Below are positions 37,216 to 46,858 of a stretch of DNA of 64,000 nucleotides, one piece after another. Source of the stretch: Lederbergia sp. NSJ-179 (lineage in GTDB: Bacteria > Bacillota > Bacilli > Bacillales > Bacillaceae_C). Within the stretch, counting starts at the first letter, position 1. Each line of letters opens with the position of its first letter. The stretch lies in the NCBI RefSeq assembly GCF_022867885.1, contig NZ_JALIFP010000001.1:124001-188000 (forward strand), given 5' to 3'. The position numbers and the translations under genes are program-made. The notes under the pieces are model-generated. The model was not told the DNA's origin, searched no databases, and saw only the letters and a list, made by a program, of their open reading frames with translations.

Positions 37216-37410
37216 GTCTGGATCTAGCTCCAGCGCCTAGCCCCTCGAGGTCAAATAACCTGAGCCAATAAAAGTCAAAACCGGACTTTTCTTGTCTCAG
37301 AACATTTGCTTGTAGGAGGCCCGCAGGAAGTGGGTCAAAACGGCGTTGCGACAGGACGTCGCGCCCTTAGCCGTTTTTCCTATTCCAAGGCGCTTGCGCT
37401 TTTCTTATCT
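37216..37410. repeat. Repeat R2, copy 3
   Basis: Begins AGCTCCAGCGCCTAGCCCC and ends GGCGCTTGCGCTTTTC. Inside are an AAAGTC...GGACTTTT hairpin, the motif CTCAGAACATTTGCTTGT shared with the copy at 47588, and GCGAC-AGGAC-GTCGC (37348-37362) enclosed by AAACGGC / GCCGTTT. Together with the R1 remnant and a terminator at 37470 it accounts for most of the 481-base gap between birA and panB; 37131-37215 holds nothing I can assign. Confidence 0.7.
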
Positions 37411-37469
37411 GCCTTGATCCATTTAGTGACTGGGACAGAGGACCTGAAATGATGAATGAGAGATAAAGG

Positions 37470-37502
37470 AGTCCTTCTGCCTATTTGCAGAGGACTTTTT
37501 TG
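37470..37502 (+). terminator. Terminator-like hairpin upstream of panB
   Basis: AGTCCTTCTGC pairs with GCAGAGGACT (one unpaired base), followed by six T. It either ends transcription from birA/R2 or is part of the panB leader. Confidence 0.6.
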
Positions 37503-37581
37503 TTAACAGAAATGAAATCACAATGATTTTACATCTCACTTCATGACAGTATCCTCGACAAAAAAACGAGGAGGAAACAAA

Positions 37582-38415
37582 ATGAAGAAAACGACAGATT
37601 TTCAGCGTATGAAACAAGCAGGAGAAAAAATTGCTATGGTGACTGCCTATGATTTTCCACAAGGAAAGCTAGCGGAAAAAGCAGAAGTAGATTTGGTCCT
37701 TGTTGGGGATTCACTAGGAATGGTCGTCCTGGGATATGATTCTACGGTACCTGTTACGTTAAGTGATATGGTTCATCACACGAAAGCTGTTAAAAGGGGA
37801 GCAAAGAATACCTTTATTGTAGCGGATTTACCTTTTATGACATTCCATGTAGGCAAAGCAGAAGCATTGAAATCAGCCGCCGCATTAATGCAAGAGGGGG
37901 GAGCCCATGCTGTTAAAATTGAAGGAGGCGGCGAGGTGATTGAAACGATTCATGCTTTGACAACTGCGGGAGTACCTGTTATGGGGCATTTAGGACTTAC
38001 TCCGCAAACAGCCGGTGTTTTAGGCGGATTCAAAGTACAAGGAAAGACAGCAGATGCGGCATCCTTGTTGGTAGAAGAAGCCAAAAAATGTGAGGAAGCT
38101 GGGGCATTTGCCCTTGTGCTTGAGTGTATCCCACAACAATTAGGACGACTCGTGACGGAAAGTATCTCGATCCCAACGATTGGGATTGGAGCGGGGAATG
38201 GAACAGATGGCCAAGTACTTGTTTTCCACGATTTAGTCAATTTTGGGGTTGAACGTGTGCCAAAATTTGTCAAACAATATAGTGATGTGAATCAAGTTCT
38301 TGAGAAAGGTCTTTCTGAATACGTAAACGATGTGAAACAAGGTGAATTTCCAACGGGAAAACATTCATTTACAATGAAAGAAAATGAACTTGAGTTATTG
38401 TATGGGGGAAAGTAA
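37582..38415 (+). CDS. panB: 3-Methyl-2-oxobutanoate hydroxymethyltransferase
   Basis: A 277-residue enzyme that transfers a hydroxymethyl group from methylene-THF to alpha-ketoisovalerate, first step of pantothenate synthesis. Conserved blocks VTAYDFP (start), [13 protein letters not shown] and GHLGLTPQ are intact. ATG 37582 follows GAGGAGG at ideal spacing. The panBCD order with almost no spacing indicates one operon. Confidence 0.96.
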   Translation: MKKTTDFQRMKQAGEKIAMVTAYDFPQGKLAEKAEVDLVLVGDSLGMVVLGYDSTVPVTLSDMVHHTKAVKRGAKNTFIVADLPFMTFHVGKAEALKSAAALMQEGGAHAVKIEGGGEVIETIHALTTAGVPVMGHLGLTPQTAGVLGGFKVQGKTADAASLLVEEAKKCEEAGAFALVLECIPQQLGRLVTESISIPTIGIGAGNGTDGQVLVFHDLVNFGVERVPKFVKQYSDVNQVLEKGLSEYVNDVKQGEFPTGKHSFTMKENELELLYGGK

Positions 38416-38416
38416 A

Positions 38417-39268
38417 ATGGACATTTTCACTTCGAAGATGGATTTGCAAAGGCATGTACAAGCATTGAAAAGTGTTGGAAAAACCATTGGATTTGTCCCA
38501 ACGATGGGTTTTTTACATGAGGGTCATTTGAAATTAGTGGAACGCTCTGTCGCTGAAAACGATATAACAATTATGAGTATTTTTGTCAATCCATTACAGT
38601 TTGGTCCTAATGAGGACTATGATGCCTATCCGAGAAATCCTGATAAAGATCAAGTGCTTGCCAAGCAAGCAGGCGTTGATGTGTTATTTATGCCAGATTC
38701 TTCTGACATGTATGACCAAGAACATGCCTTTCATATCCATGTGTTGCAACGGACAGATCGGCTTTGTGGGAAAAGTAGACCCGGACATTTTGATGGGGTT
38801 GTGACCATTTTGATGAAGTTATTCCATATTGTTGGTCCTAATCGAGTCTATTTTGGTTTGAAAGACGCCCAGCAAATATCAGTGGTTGATTCTCTCATCA
38901 ATTATTTTGATTTTCCAATTGAACTAGTAGCCGTTGAAACGGTAAGGGAACAAGATGGCTTGGCACGTAGTTCAAGAAATGTCTATTTAACAAACTTAGA
39001 GCGAAAAGAAGCTCCTTATCTATATAAAGCATTAAAAATGGGGGAGCAGCAGATTTTGCAGGGAGAAAGAAATGTCGAAAGAATCACACAGATGATCCAT
39101 GAGTATATAGAAAAAAATACGAGTGGGAAAATCGATTATATTGAGCTCCTTAGCTTTCCAGAATTACGCTCTTTATCAAGTATTCAAGGAAAAGTTATTT
39201 TAGCGATAGCCGTCCAGTTCACAAGAGCTCGATTGATCGATAACACTATTCTTACAGTTGGGAATTGA
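38417..39268 (+). CDS. panC: Pantothenate synthetase
   Basis: A 283-residue ATP-dependent ligase joining pantoate and beta-alanine. The nucleotide-binding [11 protein letters not shown] (HIGH-like, residues about 26-36), [12 protein letters not shown] and the KDAQQ / R-SSRNVYL segments are intact. ATG 38417 follows GGGGGAAA, one base after the panB stop. Confidence 0.96.
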   Translation: MDIFTSKMDLQRHVQALKSVGKTIGFVPTMGFLHEGHLKLVERSVAENDITIMSIFVNPLQFGPNEDYDAYPRNPDKDQVLAKQAGVDVLFMPDSSDMYDQEHAFHIHVLQRTDRLCGKSRPGHFDGVVTILMKLFHIVGPNRVYFGLKDAQQISVVDSLINYFDFPIELVAVETVREQDGLARSSRNVYLTNLERKEAPYLYKALKMGEQQILQGERNVERITQMIHEYIEKNTSGKIDYIELLSFPELRSLSSIQGKVILAIAVQFTRARLIDNTILTVGN

Positions 39269-39281
39269 GGAGGGAACGGTT

Positions 39282-39698
39282 ATGTTCCGTACAATGATGA
39301 ACGGAAAAATCCACAGGGCAACCGTTACGGAAGCGAATCTAAATTATGTTGGCAGTATTACCATTGATCGCGATATCTTAGATGCTGTGGGTATGGTGGC
39401 CAATGAAAAAGTACAAATTGTGAATAATCATAATGGAGCCCGTTTCGAAACGTATATTATTGAAGGGGAAAAAGGTTCTGGAGTTATTTGTGTCAATGGA
39501 GCCGCTGCGCGCCTCGTGCAGCCAGGTGATATTATTATTATCATTTCTTATGCATTGATTCCAGCAGAAGAACTATTATCCCATCAACCTAAAATTGCGA
39601 TCATGACACCGGATAATCAAATCAAAGAATTAATCAATCATGAACCTGAATCCACCTTTTGTTCATCACTTGGTGAATCAACGAACCAGTCCTATTAA
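39282..39698 (+). CDS. panD: Aspartate 1-decarboxylase proenzyme
   Basis: A 138-residue pyruvoyl-dependent enzyme making beta-alanine. The self-cleavage site Gly24-Ser25 is seen in YVGSITID; Ser25 becomes the pyruvoyl group. GGAGGG precedes ATG 39282. The family is usually about 126-130 residues, so the C-terminus is slightly long. The terminator overlaps the stop region. Confidence 0.96.
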   Translation: MFRTMMNGKIHRATVTEANLNYVGSITIDRDILDAVGMVANEKVQIVNNHNGARFETYIIEGEKGSGVICVNGAAARLVQPGDIIIIISYALIPAEELLSHQPKIAIMTPDNQIKELINHEPESTFCSSLGESTNQSY

Positions 39699-39714
39699 GG
39701 GGCTGGTTTTTTTC
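39684..39714 (+). terminator. Terminator of panBCD
   Basis: AACCAGTCC pairs with GGGGCTGGTT (one G-T pair) and runs into eight T; it includes the panD stop codon. Confidence 0.85.
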
Positions 39715-39739
39715 CATGCCTGCAAAGTTATGATACAAT
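39711..39739 (+). promoter_or_regulatory. SigA promoter candidate for dinG
   Basis: TTTCCA (39711-39716), 17 bases, then TACAAT (39734-39739) with a TG extension. The -35 overlaps the T-run of the panD terminator. Confidence 0.5.
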
Positions 39740-39775
39740 GGTCGAGAGTCTTTTTTGAAAAAAGGTGAGATCAGG

Positions 39776-42580
39776 ATGTCACAGAAATATGTTGTTGTTG
39801 ATTTGGAAACAACAGGAAATATGTGGGAAAAGGGAGATCGTATCATTCAATTATCGGCCGTCGTGATTCAACGCTCAAAGATTATCGAGCAGTATACGAC
39901 TTTTATCAATCCCGGGATTCCCATTCCCCCTTTTATTGCCGAACTAACAGGAATAGAAGATAAAATGGTAGCGGGTGCTCCTAAATTTTTTGAAATTGCG
40001 GGGAAAATGGAAACGTTACTTTGTGATGCGGTTTTTGTTGCTCATAATGTTTTATTTGATTTAGGGTTTTTACGTAAGGAAATGGAAGAAGCGGGATATT
40101 CCAATATTGTTTCAAATGCAATCGATACGGTGGAATTAACCAAGATTTTAATGCCTGGGTCCCCAAGCTATAAATTATCAGAGCTTTCCGATGCATTGGG
40201 TTTCGATCATGATCATCCCCATCAAGCCGATAGTGATGCATTAGTAACAGCAGAATTATTTTTAATGTTAATGGAAAAAGCAAAACAATTACCTGTTGTC
40301 ACTTTAGAAAAATTGACTGAAATGGCTTTTTATTTAAAAAGTGATATTGCGGCATTATTTCATAAACTTTTAGTTGAACAAAAGACAAAGGTAGAAAATC
40401 TAGCGGAAGATTTAGAAGTTTACCGAGGTATCGCACTGAAGAAAAAAAGCATACCGGTAAAAAGTCAGGATGGAACAGCCGCTCCATATCCCTTCTCGAA
40501 AGACGAGAAAATTCAATTGCTAACGTCCTATATCAAGGGATTTCAGACAAGAGATATGCAGTTTGATATGATGGATACAATTTATGAAGCTTTTGAACAT
40601 CATAAGCATGCGGTGATTGAAGCAGGAACTGGAACAGGAAAGTCATTAGCTTACTTGATCCCTGCTCTTTATGTTGCTGTCGAAAAGCAAGAGCCAATTG
40701 TCATTAGTACATACACAACCCAAATGCAAGAGCAAATTTTAAATAATGAAATCGCAAAATTAGCTAAGATTGTCCCTTTCCCTGTTCAAGCTGCGATTGT
40801 GAAAGGGAGAAATCATTATATTAATTTATTGAAATTTGAACAGACTTTACGCGAGCAAGAGTATCATTATGATACCGTACTTACGAAGATGCAACTATTA
40901 GTTTGGCTTACATTTACGGAAACTGGAGATTTGGATGAACTTAATTTTTCCAGTGCGGGACATTTGTTCAAATATAGAATCCAACATGACGGATGGTTTA
41001 TGGGGAAGGAAAAAGATGCTTGGGTTTCAAGGGACTTTTATTTATATGCACGTGAAAGGGCGCTACATTCAAACATTATTATTACCAATCATTCCATGTT
41101 GCTTTTGGATACAGATAAAGAGATTCTTCCTGATTATCAATATGTCATTATTGATGAAGCCCATCATCTTGAGAAAACAGCAAGAAGAGGTTTCGGAAAA
41201 AAATTAGAGTATAATTTGCTGAAATTTTGGATTGGCCGATTAGGAACAATGGAAAAGGATCTTTTCTTAAAGAATTTAGATTTGCTTATCAAAAAGAAAA
41301 AACTTTCACCGACCATTCTGTCTTTGGAAGTAGATGAGGCGATCCAGCAAATGGAGGAAGAGCTGGATGTTTTATATGTTCAATTAAGTAAACTATTGGT
41401 TATTTCGAAGCAAAACAAATCTTCGCAAGCAAAAAAAGAGTTTTTGCGTATTACGGAGGAAATAAAGGGGAAATCAAGTTGGCAATCAATTGTCATGTGC
41501 GCGGAGCGGGTTTATGACCGACATCAATGGATAAAAAAAGGTTTGGAAGAGCGACTTTCATTAGTGAAAAACAATAAGGAGAAATTAGTCGCGAGTGAGC
41601 GGGCTTTTATGGAGGAAATGAGTAGTTTTATCAAGGAATGGACAGGACTAGGCGAGCGGATAAAAAATATATTTATGTCGTCATCAGACGGAAATATTTT
41701 ATGGTTGGAGGGAGATATCAAGGCACTTCCTAATAGTATCACGATTCGAATAGAGCCTACGGAAATAGGTCCGCTTCTAACAACTACATTTTTTCAGCAA
41801 AAAAAATCGGTCATCATGACATCTGCAACTTTATCCATCCAAGGGTCATTTCATTATTTCTTATATGAAATGGGGCTTTCTGATACAGAAGTCATCCAAA
41901 AGATCTATCCTTCTCCATTTGCATTTGAAAAAATGGCAAAGCTACTTATACCAACGGATTTACCGGAAATTCGTGGAAAAGCTACAGACGAATATATTGA
42001 AGCCATCACTGGTCACTTATTAGCGATAGCGGAGGAGACAAATGGAAGGATGTTAATTCTATTCACATCCTATGAGATGTTAAGAAAAACATACTATTTG
42101 GTCAAGGATACTGGTAGTTTGGCGGACTTTGCCATCTTAGCGCAAGGAATCACAGCCGGAAGTAGATCACGGCTAATTAAAAATTTTCAACAATTTAATA
42201 AGGCGATCCTTTTTGGAACGAGTAGTTTTTGGGAAGGTGTAGACATACCGGGAAAAAGCCTTTCATGTCTTATTATTGTAAGACTTCCTTTTGCACCGCC
42301 AGACGAACCTGTCACAGAAGCCAAATATGAAAGATTAAAGGAAAAAGGAATTAACCCATTTACTGCTTATGCCCTGCCCGAAGCCGTTATCCGATTTAAA
42401 CAAGGGTTTGGCAGGCTCATAAGGGGTGAAAAGGACCGCGGGGTTGTGCTTGTCTTTGATAAGCGTTTAGATACAGCTTCCTATGGTCAAGCTTTTCTAA
42501 AATCCATCCCCAAAATCCCAATCGAACGAGGCTCGCTCAATGTTTTACTGGATGAGATTAAAAAGTGGCTTGAAGTGTGA
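39776..42580 (+). CDS. dinG: DinG-family exonuclease/helicase
   Basis: A 934-residue protein of the Gram-positive DinG type: an N-terminal DEDDh 3'-5' exonuclease (VVDLETTG near residue 7, HNVLFDLGFL, then HQADSDA) fused to an XPD-like helicase (Walker A EAGTGTGKS at about 281, DEAHH at about 459, SSFWEGVDIPG near 815, GFGRLIRG near 880). The four Fe-S cysteines of E. coli DinG are not evident, as expected for this type; in Staphylococcus aureus the homologue acts as a nuclease rather than a helicase. ATG 39776 follows AGGTGAGATCAGG. The stop codon abuts an R1 repeat. Confidence 0.92.
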   Translation: MSQKYVVVDLETTGNMWEKGDRIIQLSAVVIQRSKIIEQYTTFINPGIPIPPFIAELTGIEDKMVAGAPKFFEIAGKMETLLCDAVFVAHNVLFDLGFLRKEMEEAGYSNIVSNAIDTVELTKILMPGSPSYKLSELSDALGFDHDHPHQADSDALVTAELFLMLMEKAKQLPVVTLEKLTEMAFYLKSDIAALFHKLLVEQKTKVENLAEDLEVYRGIALKKKSIPVKSQDGTAAPYPFSKDEKIQLLTSYIKGFQTRDMQFDMMDTIYEAFEHHKHAVIEAGTGTGKSLAYLIPALYVAVEKQEPIVISTYTTQMQEQILNNEIAKLAKIVPFPVQAAIVKGRNHYINLLKFEQTLREQEYHYDTVLTKMQLLVWLTFTETGDLDELNFSSAGHLFKYRIQHDGWFMGKEKDAWVSRDFYLYARERALHSNIIITNHSMLLLDTDKEILPDYQYVIIDEAHHLEKTARRGFGKKLEYNLLKFWIGRLGTMEKDLFLKNLDLLIKKKKLSPTILSLEVDEAIQQMEEELDVLYVQLSKLLVISKQNKSSQAKKEFLRITEEIKGKSSWQSIVMCAERVYDRHQWIKKGLEERLSLVKNNKEKLVASERAFMEEMSSFIKEWTGLGERIKNIFMSSSDGNILWLEGDIKALPNSITIRIEPTEIGPLLTTTFFQQKKSVIMTSATLSIQGSFHYFLYEMGLSDTEVIQKIYPSPFAFEKMAKLLIPTDLPEIRGKATDEYIEAITGHLLAIAEETNGRMLILFTSYEMLRKTYYLVKDTGSLADFAILAQGITAGSRSRLIKNFQQFNKAILFGTSSFWEGVDIPGKSLSCLIIVRLPFAPPDEPVTEAKYERLKEKGINPFTAYALPEAVIRFKQGFGRLIRGEKDRGVVLVFDKRLDTASYGQAFLKSIPKIPIERGSLNVLLDEIKKWLEV

Positions 42581-42729
42581 GTTCAAAAAGGAGGATAAAA
42601 AGGACCAAGAAGTTCGAGGCGGTGCAGCTTTGAGCAGCGGAATGTATGCTTTTAAATACATGAGCAGCGGAAAAGCAAGCCAACGAAGAAATTCGCTTAT
42701 GTCTTTTTACCGGACTTTTTGAACATCCT
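42580..42729. repeat. Repeat R1, copy B (150 bp)
   Basis: Starts at the last base of the dinG stop codon: GTTCAAAAAG ... GGACTTTTTGAACATCC. In the centre two direct GAGCAGCGGAA copies flank the hairpin ATGTAT / ATACAT. The element has no coding content. Beyond it a perfect GGCTGCAG-AAA-CTGCAGCC hairpin lies at 42737-42755. Confidence 0.85.
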
Positions 42730-42821
42730 TGAATGAGGCTGCAGAAACTGCAGCCCCGATAGGTGTGGGCTAAAATTTATTTTTAAGCGCAAAATCCATC
42801 ATTTTTCAACATAATTCCTGT

Positions 42822-42827
42822 TATAAT
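42822..42827 (+). promoter_or_regulatory. Extended -10 promoter candidate for ypmB-aspB
   Basis: TGTTATAAT with TATAAT at 42822. No clear -35. It is 51 bases before a possible leader ORF and 125 bases before ypmB. Confidence 0.45.
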
Positions 42828-42877
42828 GATGGAAGAGACATTGCTTACCTTGTAGTATGACCATTTCAATAGGTGAT

Positions 42878-42955
42878 ATGATGACAATTTTTGTGAGCAG
42901 TGATAGTGTAAAGGAGAAATACAAAGGAATGATGGTTGTGAGAGGGATCAAATGA
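42878..42955 (+). CDS. Possible 25-codon leader ORF before ypmB
   Basis: ATG 42878 (preceded by GGTGAT) opens a 25-residue frame, beginning MMTIFVSSD and ending MMVVRGIK, that stops by an ATGA overlap with the ypmB start. B. subtilis has the small gene ypmA at this position, but the sequence does not resemble it. It could be a coupling peptide or chance; the rest of the dinG-ypmB gap holds R1 and a hairpin. Confidence 0.3.
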   Translation: MMTIFVSSDSVKEKYKGMMVVRGIK

Positions 42956-43431
42956 AAAAATGGATTTTAATCGTATTATTGTGTATGACCCTTTTAACCT
43001 TAACGGTCTTTATTTACGTATATCAATCCGCTCGTGCACCGCTAAAGGATATGGAAGCATATGCGGTCGAAAGAGCCAAAGACGAAGCTAAACTTACAAA
43101 GATGGATGAGTTTTATCTATACAATGGTACTGAAACTTATTATGTCGTTGTAGGGGAAAAAGATCCCGGGGAAAAGCTTGCTGTCTGGATTCCTGAAGAT
43201 AAAAAGGGAAAATTAATTGAAAAAAAATTATCAGAAGGCATATCTAAGCAAGATGCGGTCGCAAAATTAAAACAAGAAGAAAAACCACAGAAAATAATGG
43301 GAATTAGGCTTGGAATGGAAAAGAATTTACCACTTTGGGAAATATCATATCTAGATGAGCATTCAAAACTGAATTATTATTATATCCATTTTGATACTGG
43401 AAAATGGTGGCGAAAAATTGAAAATTTATAG
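42952..43431 (+). CDS. ypmB: YpmB, membrane-anchored PepSY-like protein
   Basis: A 159-residue protein with an N-terminal membrane anchor (residues about 3-24) and an outer domain with two PepSY-like halves (YAVERAKDEAKL, then SEGISKQDAVAKLKQ). The function is not known. GAGAGGG precedes ATG 42952. It is 17 bases upstream of aspB and likely co-transcribed, as in B. subtilis. Confidence 0.85.
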   Translation: MKKWILIVLLCMTLLTLTVFIYVYQSARAPLKDMEAYAVERAKDEAKLTKMDEFYLYNGTETYYVVVGEKDPGEKLAVWIPEDKKGKLIEKKLSEGISKQDAVAKLKQEEKPQKIMGIRLGMEKNLPLWEISYLDEHSKLNYYYIHFDTGKWWRKIENL

Positions 43432-43448
43432 TAGAGAGAGGAATTAAG

Positions 43449-44639
43449 ATGACAATTCAATTGGCGAATCGTGTAGAAACACTTACTCCATCCACAACTT
43501 TAGCTATTACCGCAAAGGCGAAAGAGCTTAAGGCCCAAGGGCTGAATGTCATTGGCCTTGGAGCAGGGGAACCCGATTTTAATACACCTGTCAATATTAT
43601 TGAAGCAGCTTACCGTTCCATGAAAGAAGGAAAGACAAAATACACACCAGCAGGTGGATTGCCAGAATTAAAAAAGGCCATTATCACGAAATTAAAAAAG
43701 GATCAGGGACTTGAATATGATCCAGCGGAAATGATTGTGGGGAATGGGGCAAAGCATATTTTATACACTTTATTTCAAGTGTTATTAAATAATGGTGATG
43801 AAGTTATTATTCCAACTCCTTACTGGGTCAGTTATCCTGAACAAGTGAAATTAGCAGGGGGAGAACCTGTTTTCGTAACGGGAAAAGAGGAGCAAGATTT
43901 TAAAATTACGCCTGAACAATTGGAAAAGGCGATTACATCCAAAACGAAGGCATTTATTCTAAATTCACCAAGTAATCCAACTGGGATGCTTTACACGAAG
44001 GAAGAATTGGCTGAACTAGGAAAAATTTGCTTAGAACATCAAGTTTTGATTGTTTCCGATGAAATATATGAAAAATTAATCTATGGGGATCACCCTCATA
44101 CTTCCGTTGCAGAGATTTCGCCGGAATTAAAAGAGATGACGATCCTAATTAATGGAGTATCGAAATCACATTCTATGACAGGTTGGAGAATTGGTTATGC
44201 AGCCGGACAGAAAAAAATCATTTCGGCCATGGCAGACCTTGCTAGCCATTCCACCTCCAATCCGACAACCACATCCCAATATGGGGCAATCGAGGCTTAT
44301 AATGGCCCACAAACGGCTGTAGAAACGATGAGAAAAGCTTTTGAAGAACGACTTAATCATATTTATCCTAAACTGATTGCCATTCCAGGAGTAAAATGTA
44401 AAAAACCTCAAGGTGCTTTTTATTTATTTCCAAACGTGAAGGAAACAGCTGCACTAGCTGGGTATGAAACAGTCGACCAGTTTGTTGAGGGCTTATTAGA
44501 AGAAGCGCTTGTGGCAGTCGTACCGGGTTCTGGGTTTGGAGCACCTGATAATATCCGGCTATCTTATGCGACATCATTGGAAAATTTGGAGGAAGCAATC
44601 AAAAGAATCCATACCTTTGTTGAAAATAAAATGAAGTAA
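43449..44639 (+). CDS. aspB: Aspartate aminotransferase
   Basis: A 396-residue PLP enzyme interconverting aspartate/2-oxoglutarate and oxaloacetate/glutamate. The PLP lysine is K239 in VSKSHSMTGWRIGY; NSPSNPTG and SDEIYEKL are the other cofactor-site motifs. The N-terminal segment TLAITAKAKELKAQG is typical of the bacterial subgroup Ib. The adjacent asnS uses its product aspartate-derived asparagine for translation. Confidence 0.95.
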   Translation: MTIQLANRVETLTPSTTLAITAKAKELKAQGLNVIGLGAGEPDFNTPVNIIEAAYRSMKEGKTKYTPAGGLPELKKAIITKLKKDQGLEYDPAEMIVGNGAKHILYTLFQVLLNNGDEVIIPTPYWVSYPEQVKLAGGEPVFVTGKEEQDFKITPEQLEKAITSKTKAFILNSPSNPTGMLYTKEELAELGKICLEHQVLIVSDEIYEKLIYGDHPHTSVAEISPELKEMTILINGVSKSHSMTGWRIGYAAGQKKIISAMADLASHSTSNPTTTSQYGAIEAYNGPQTAVETMRKAFEERLNHIYPKLIAIPGVKCKKPQGAFYLFPNVKETAALAGYETVDQFVEGLLEEALVAVVPGSGFGAPDNIRLSYATSLENLEEAIKRIHTFVENKMK

Positions 44640-44687
44640 TGGAAAATCTAAATAAAGGCATTTACGACTTTTGAAAGGACGACTAGT

Positions 44688-45980
44688 ATGAAAGTAACGA
44701 TATCCGAAGTAGGTAAATATGTGGGACAAGAAGTAACGATTGGGGCATGGTTGGATAATAAGCGATCAAGCGGCAAAATTGCCTTCCTGCAACTACGTGA
44801 TGGAACAGGCTTTATCCAAGGGGTGATTGTGAAAAGTGAAGTAGAAGAAACCATTTTTCAAAAGGCTAAATCTTTATCACAGGAAACATCTCTTTTTGTG
44901 ACAGGGATTGTACAGGAGGATAGCCGTTCATCATTTGGGTATGAACTATCCGTTTCAAATCTAGAAGTGATTCGTGAAGCAACTGATTATCCAATCACTC
45001 CGAAAAAACATGGTACTGAATTTTTAATGGATCATCGTCATTTGTGGCTGCGTTCTCGCAGGCAGCATGCCGTGATGAAAATTAGAAATGAAATTATCCA
45101 AGCTACCTATGAATTCTTTCAATCACAAGGATTTGTGAAAATTGATCCACCGATTTTAACGGGGAGTGCCCCGGAAGGAACAACAGAACTTTTTCATACG
45201 AAGTATTTTGATGAAGAAGCCTTCTTGTCCCAAAGTGGTCAACTCTATATGGAAGCTGCGGCTATGGCATTAGGGAAGGTATTTTCCTTCGGTCCTACCT
45301 TTCGGGCAGAAAAATCAAAAACCCGCCGGCATTTGATTGAATTTTGGATGATAGAACCGGAAATGGCTTTTTATCAATTTGAAGATAGCTTAAAGGTGCA
45401 AGAGGAGTATGTTGCTTTTATCGTTCAGTCTGTGTTGAAGAATTGTTCTTTAGAACTAGAAAGACTCGGCAGAGACACGACTCAATTGGAAAAAGTAGTG
45501 GCTCCATTTCCACGAATCACTTATGATGAAGCCATTCAGTTTTTACATGAACAGGGCTTTGATGATATTGAATGGGGAGCTGACTTTGGAGCACCTCATG
45601 AGACTGCTATTGCCGATCATTTCGATCAGCCTGTCTTTATTACGCACTATCCGACAAAAATTAAACCATTCTACATGCAACCCGATCCTGAAAGAGAGGA
45701 TGTTGTTCTTTGTGCAGATATGATTGCTCCTGAAGGGTATGGGGAGATTATCGGGGGATCTGAACGAATTCACGATATTGAATTAATGAAAAAAAGAATA
45801 GAAGAGCATCATTTGCCCCTTGAGGCGTATGAATGGTATTTGGATATTTCCCGGTTCGGAGCTGTACCTCATTCAGGATTTGGTCTTGGTTTGGAACGAA
45901 CGGTAGCCTGGATTTCTGGTGTGGAACATGTTCGGGAGACGATTCCATTTCCACGTTTATTAAATCGGCTATATCCATAA
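44688..45980 (+). CDS. asnS: Asparaginyl-tRNA synthetase
   Basis: A 430-residue class IIb synthetase. An N-terminal OB-fold anticodon-binding domain (residues about 1-100) is followed by the class II catalytic core with [18 protein letters not shown]-type motif 2 (residues about 206-223) and motif 3 [10 protein letters not shown] near the end. GAAAGGAC precedes ATG 44688. No T-box leader is seen in the 48 bases between aspB and asnS. Confidence 0.96.
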   Translation: MKVTISEVGKYVGQEVTIGAWLDNKRSSGKIAFLQLRDGTGFIQGVIVKSEVEETIFQKAKSLSQETSLFVTGIVQEDSRSSFGYELSVSNLEVIREATDYPITPKKHGTEFLMDHRHLWLRSRRQHAVMKIRNEIIQATYEFFQSQGFVKIDPPILTGSAPEGTTELFHTKYFDEEAFLSQSGQLYMEAAAMALGKVFSFGPTFRAEKSKTRRHLIEFWMIEPEMAFYQFEDSLKVQEEYVAFIVQSVLKNCSLELERLGRDTTQLEKVVAPFPRITYDEAIQFLHEQGFDDIEWGADFGAPHETAIADHFDQPVFITHYPTKIKPFYMQPDPEREDVVLCADMIAPEGYGEIIGGSERIHDIELMKKRIEEHHLPLEAYEWYLDISRFGAVPHSGFGLGLERTVAWISGVEHVRETIPFPRLLNRLYP

Positions 45981-45982
45981 GA

Positions 45983-46030
45983 ATCAAAGGCTAAAACCGC
46001 CACATCCTGTTGACCTGATAGGAAACCATC
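45983..46030 (+). repeat. Repeat R3, single copy
   Basis: ATCAAAGGCTAAAACCGCC followed by the imperfect hairpin CACA-TCC-TGTTG. It begins three bases after the asnS stop codon and matches the tandem copies at 12635. Confidence 0.6.
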
Positions 46031-46059
46031 CTGCTCGTTTATAAGGCATCAAGATAAAG

Positions 46060-46102
46060 AAAGAGACTATCCACGTTATCCACGAAGGGGTTAGTCTCTT
46101 TT
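46060..46102 (+). terminator. Terminator after asnS
   Basis: AAAGAGACTA pairs with TTAGTCTCTTT, with a secondary ATCCACG repeat in the loop, followed by TTTCAC. Confidence 0.75.
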
Positions 46103-46156
46103 CACTAATGTGGAAATCAAATTCCCTAGAATACATAAGAAGCGAGGTGTCATAAA

Positions 46157-46849
46157 ATGGACAAAGACATAATGGTATCCTGGATTGAAGCCGGCATGAT
46201 TCAAATTCCTGCATTACTAATCAGTAAATATCGGGATTTAGGGTTGGATGAGAAAGAACTCGCTTTAATTCTGCAAATTATCTCATTTAAGGAGAAGGGA
46301 AACGAGTTCCCCACTCCCAAACAGATCGCTGAAAGAATGACCATTTCCGATGATGATTGTTCCTCCATTTTACGTACACTTGTTCAACATGAAATGCTAA
46401 AAATTGAACAGCAAAGTCAAAAAGGAGTGGGTTTTGAAACATACTCCCTTTCACCTTTATGGTACAAGCTGGCTGAAGAAATGATGAAAGAAAAAAAGCA
46501 AGGAAAGCTGCAAAATGTATTACAAGAGGAACAAGATCTGTACACAATTTTTGAAAAAGAATTCGGTCGTCCGCTTTCCCCAATGGAATGTGAATCCTTA
46601 GCGATGTGGATCGATCAAGATGGCCAAGAACCAGCACTGATCAAGGCAGCCTTAAGAGAAGCTGTCATGTCTAGTACACTAAGCTTTCGTTACATTGATC
46701 GTATTTTATTTGAATGGAAGAAAAATGGCGTACAGACAGTCGAGCAAGCAAAAATTCATAGTTTAAAATATAGAAAAAAAACGAAAGCCAGCCAATCAAC
46801 ACATTCCACTTCAAAAACAATGCCTGTTTATAATTGGCTTGAGCAATAA
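46157..46849 (+). CDS. dnaD: DNA replication initiation protein DnaD
   Basis: A 230-residue protein acting with DnaB and DnaI to load the replicative helicase in Firmicutes. The N-terminal winged-helix domain (residues about 15-100) carries ALLISKYRDLGLDEKEL; the C-terminal DnaB/DnaD domain (residues about 125-200) has the YxxxIxxxW-like FEWKKNGV end. GAGGTG precedes ATG 46157. It is nine bases upstream of nth. Confidence 0.94.
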   Translation: MDKDIMVSWIEAGMIQIPALLISKYRDLGLDEKELALILQIISFKEKGNEFPTPKQIAERMTISDDDCSSILRTLVQHEMLKIEQQSQKGVGFETYSLSPLWYKLAEEMMKEKKQGKLQNVLQEEQDLYTIFEKEFGRPLSPMECESLAMWIDQDGQEPALIKAALREAVMSSTLSFRYIDRILFEWKKNGVQTVEQAKIHSLKYRKKTKASQSTHSTSKTMPVYNWLEQ

Positions 46850-46858
46850 GGTGATGAA

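Noticed and set aside
42540-42722. A 60-codon frame running from the dinG end through R1
   Set aside because: It overlaps dinG in another frame, is mostly repeat sequence, and the equivalent frame is not kept in the other R1 copies.
44640-44687. T-box leader before asnS
   Set aside because: Only 48 bases separate aspB and asnS, and there is no T-box core or terminator.
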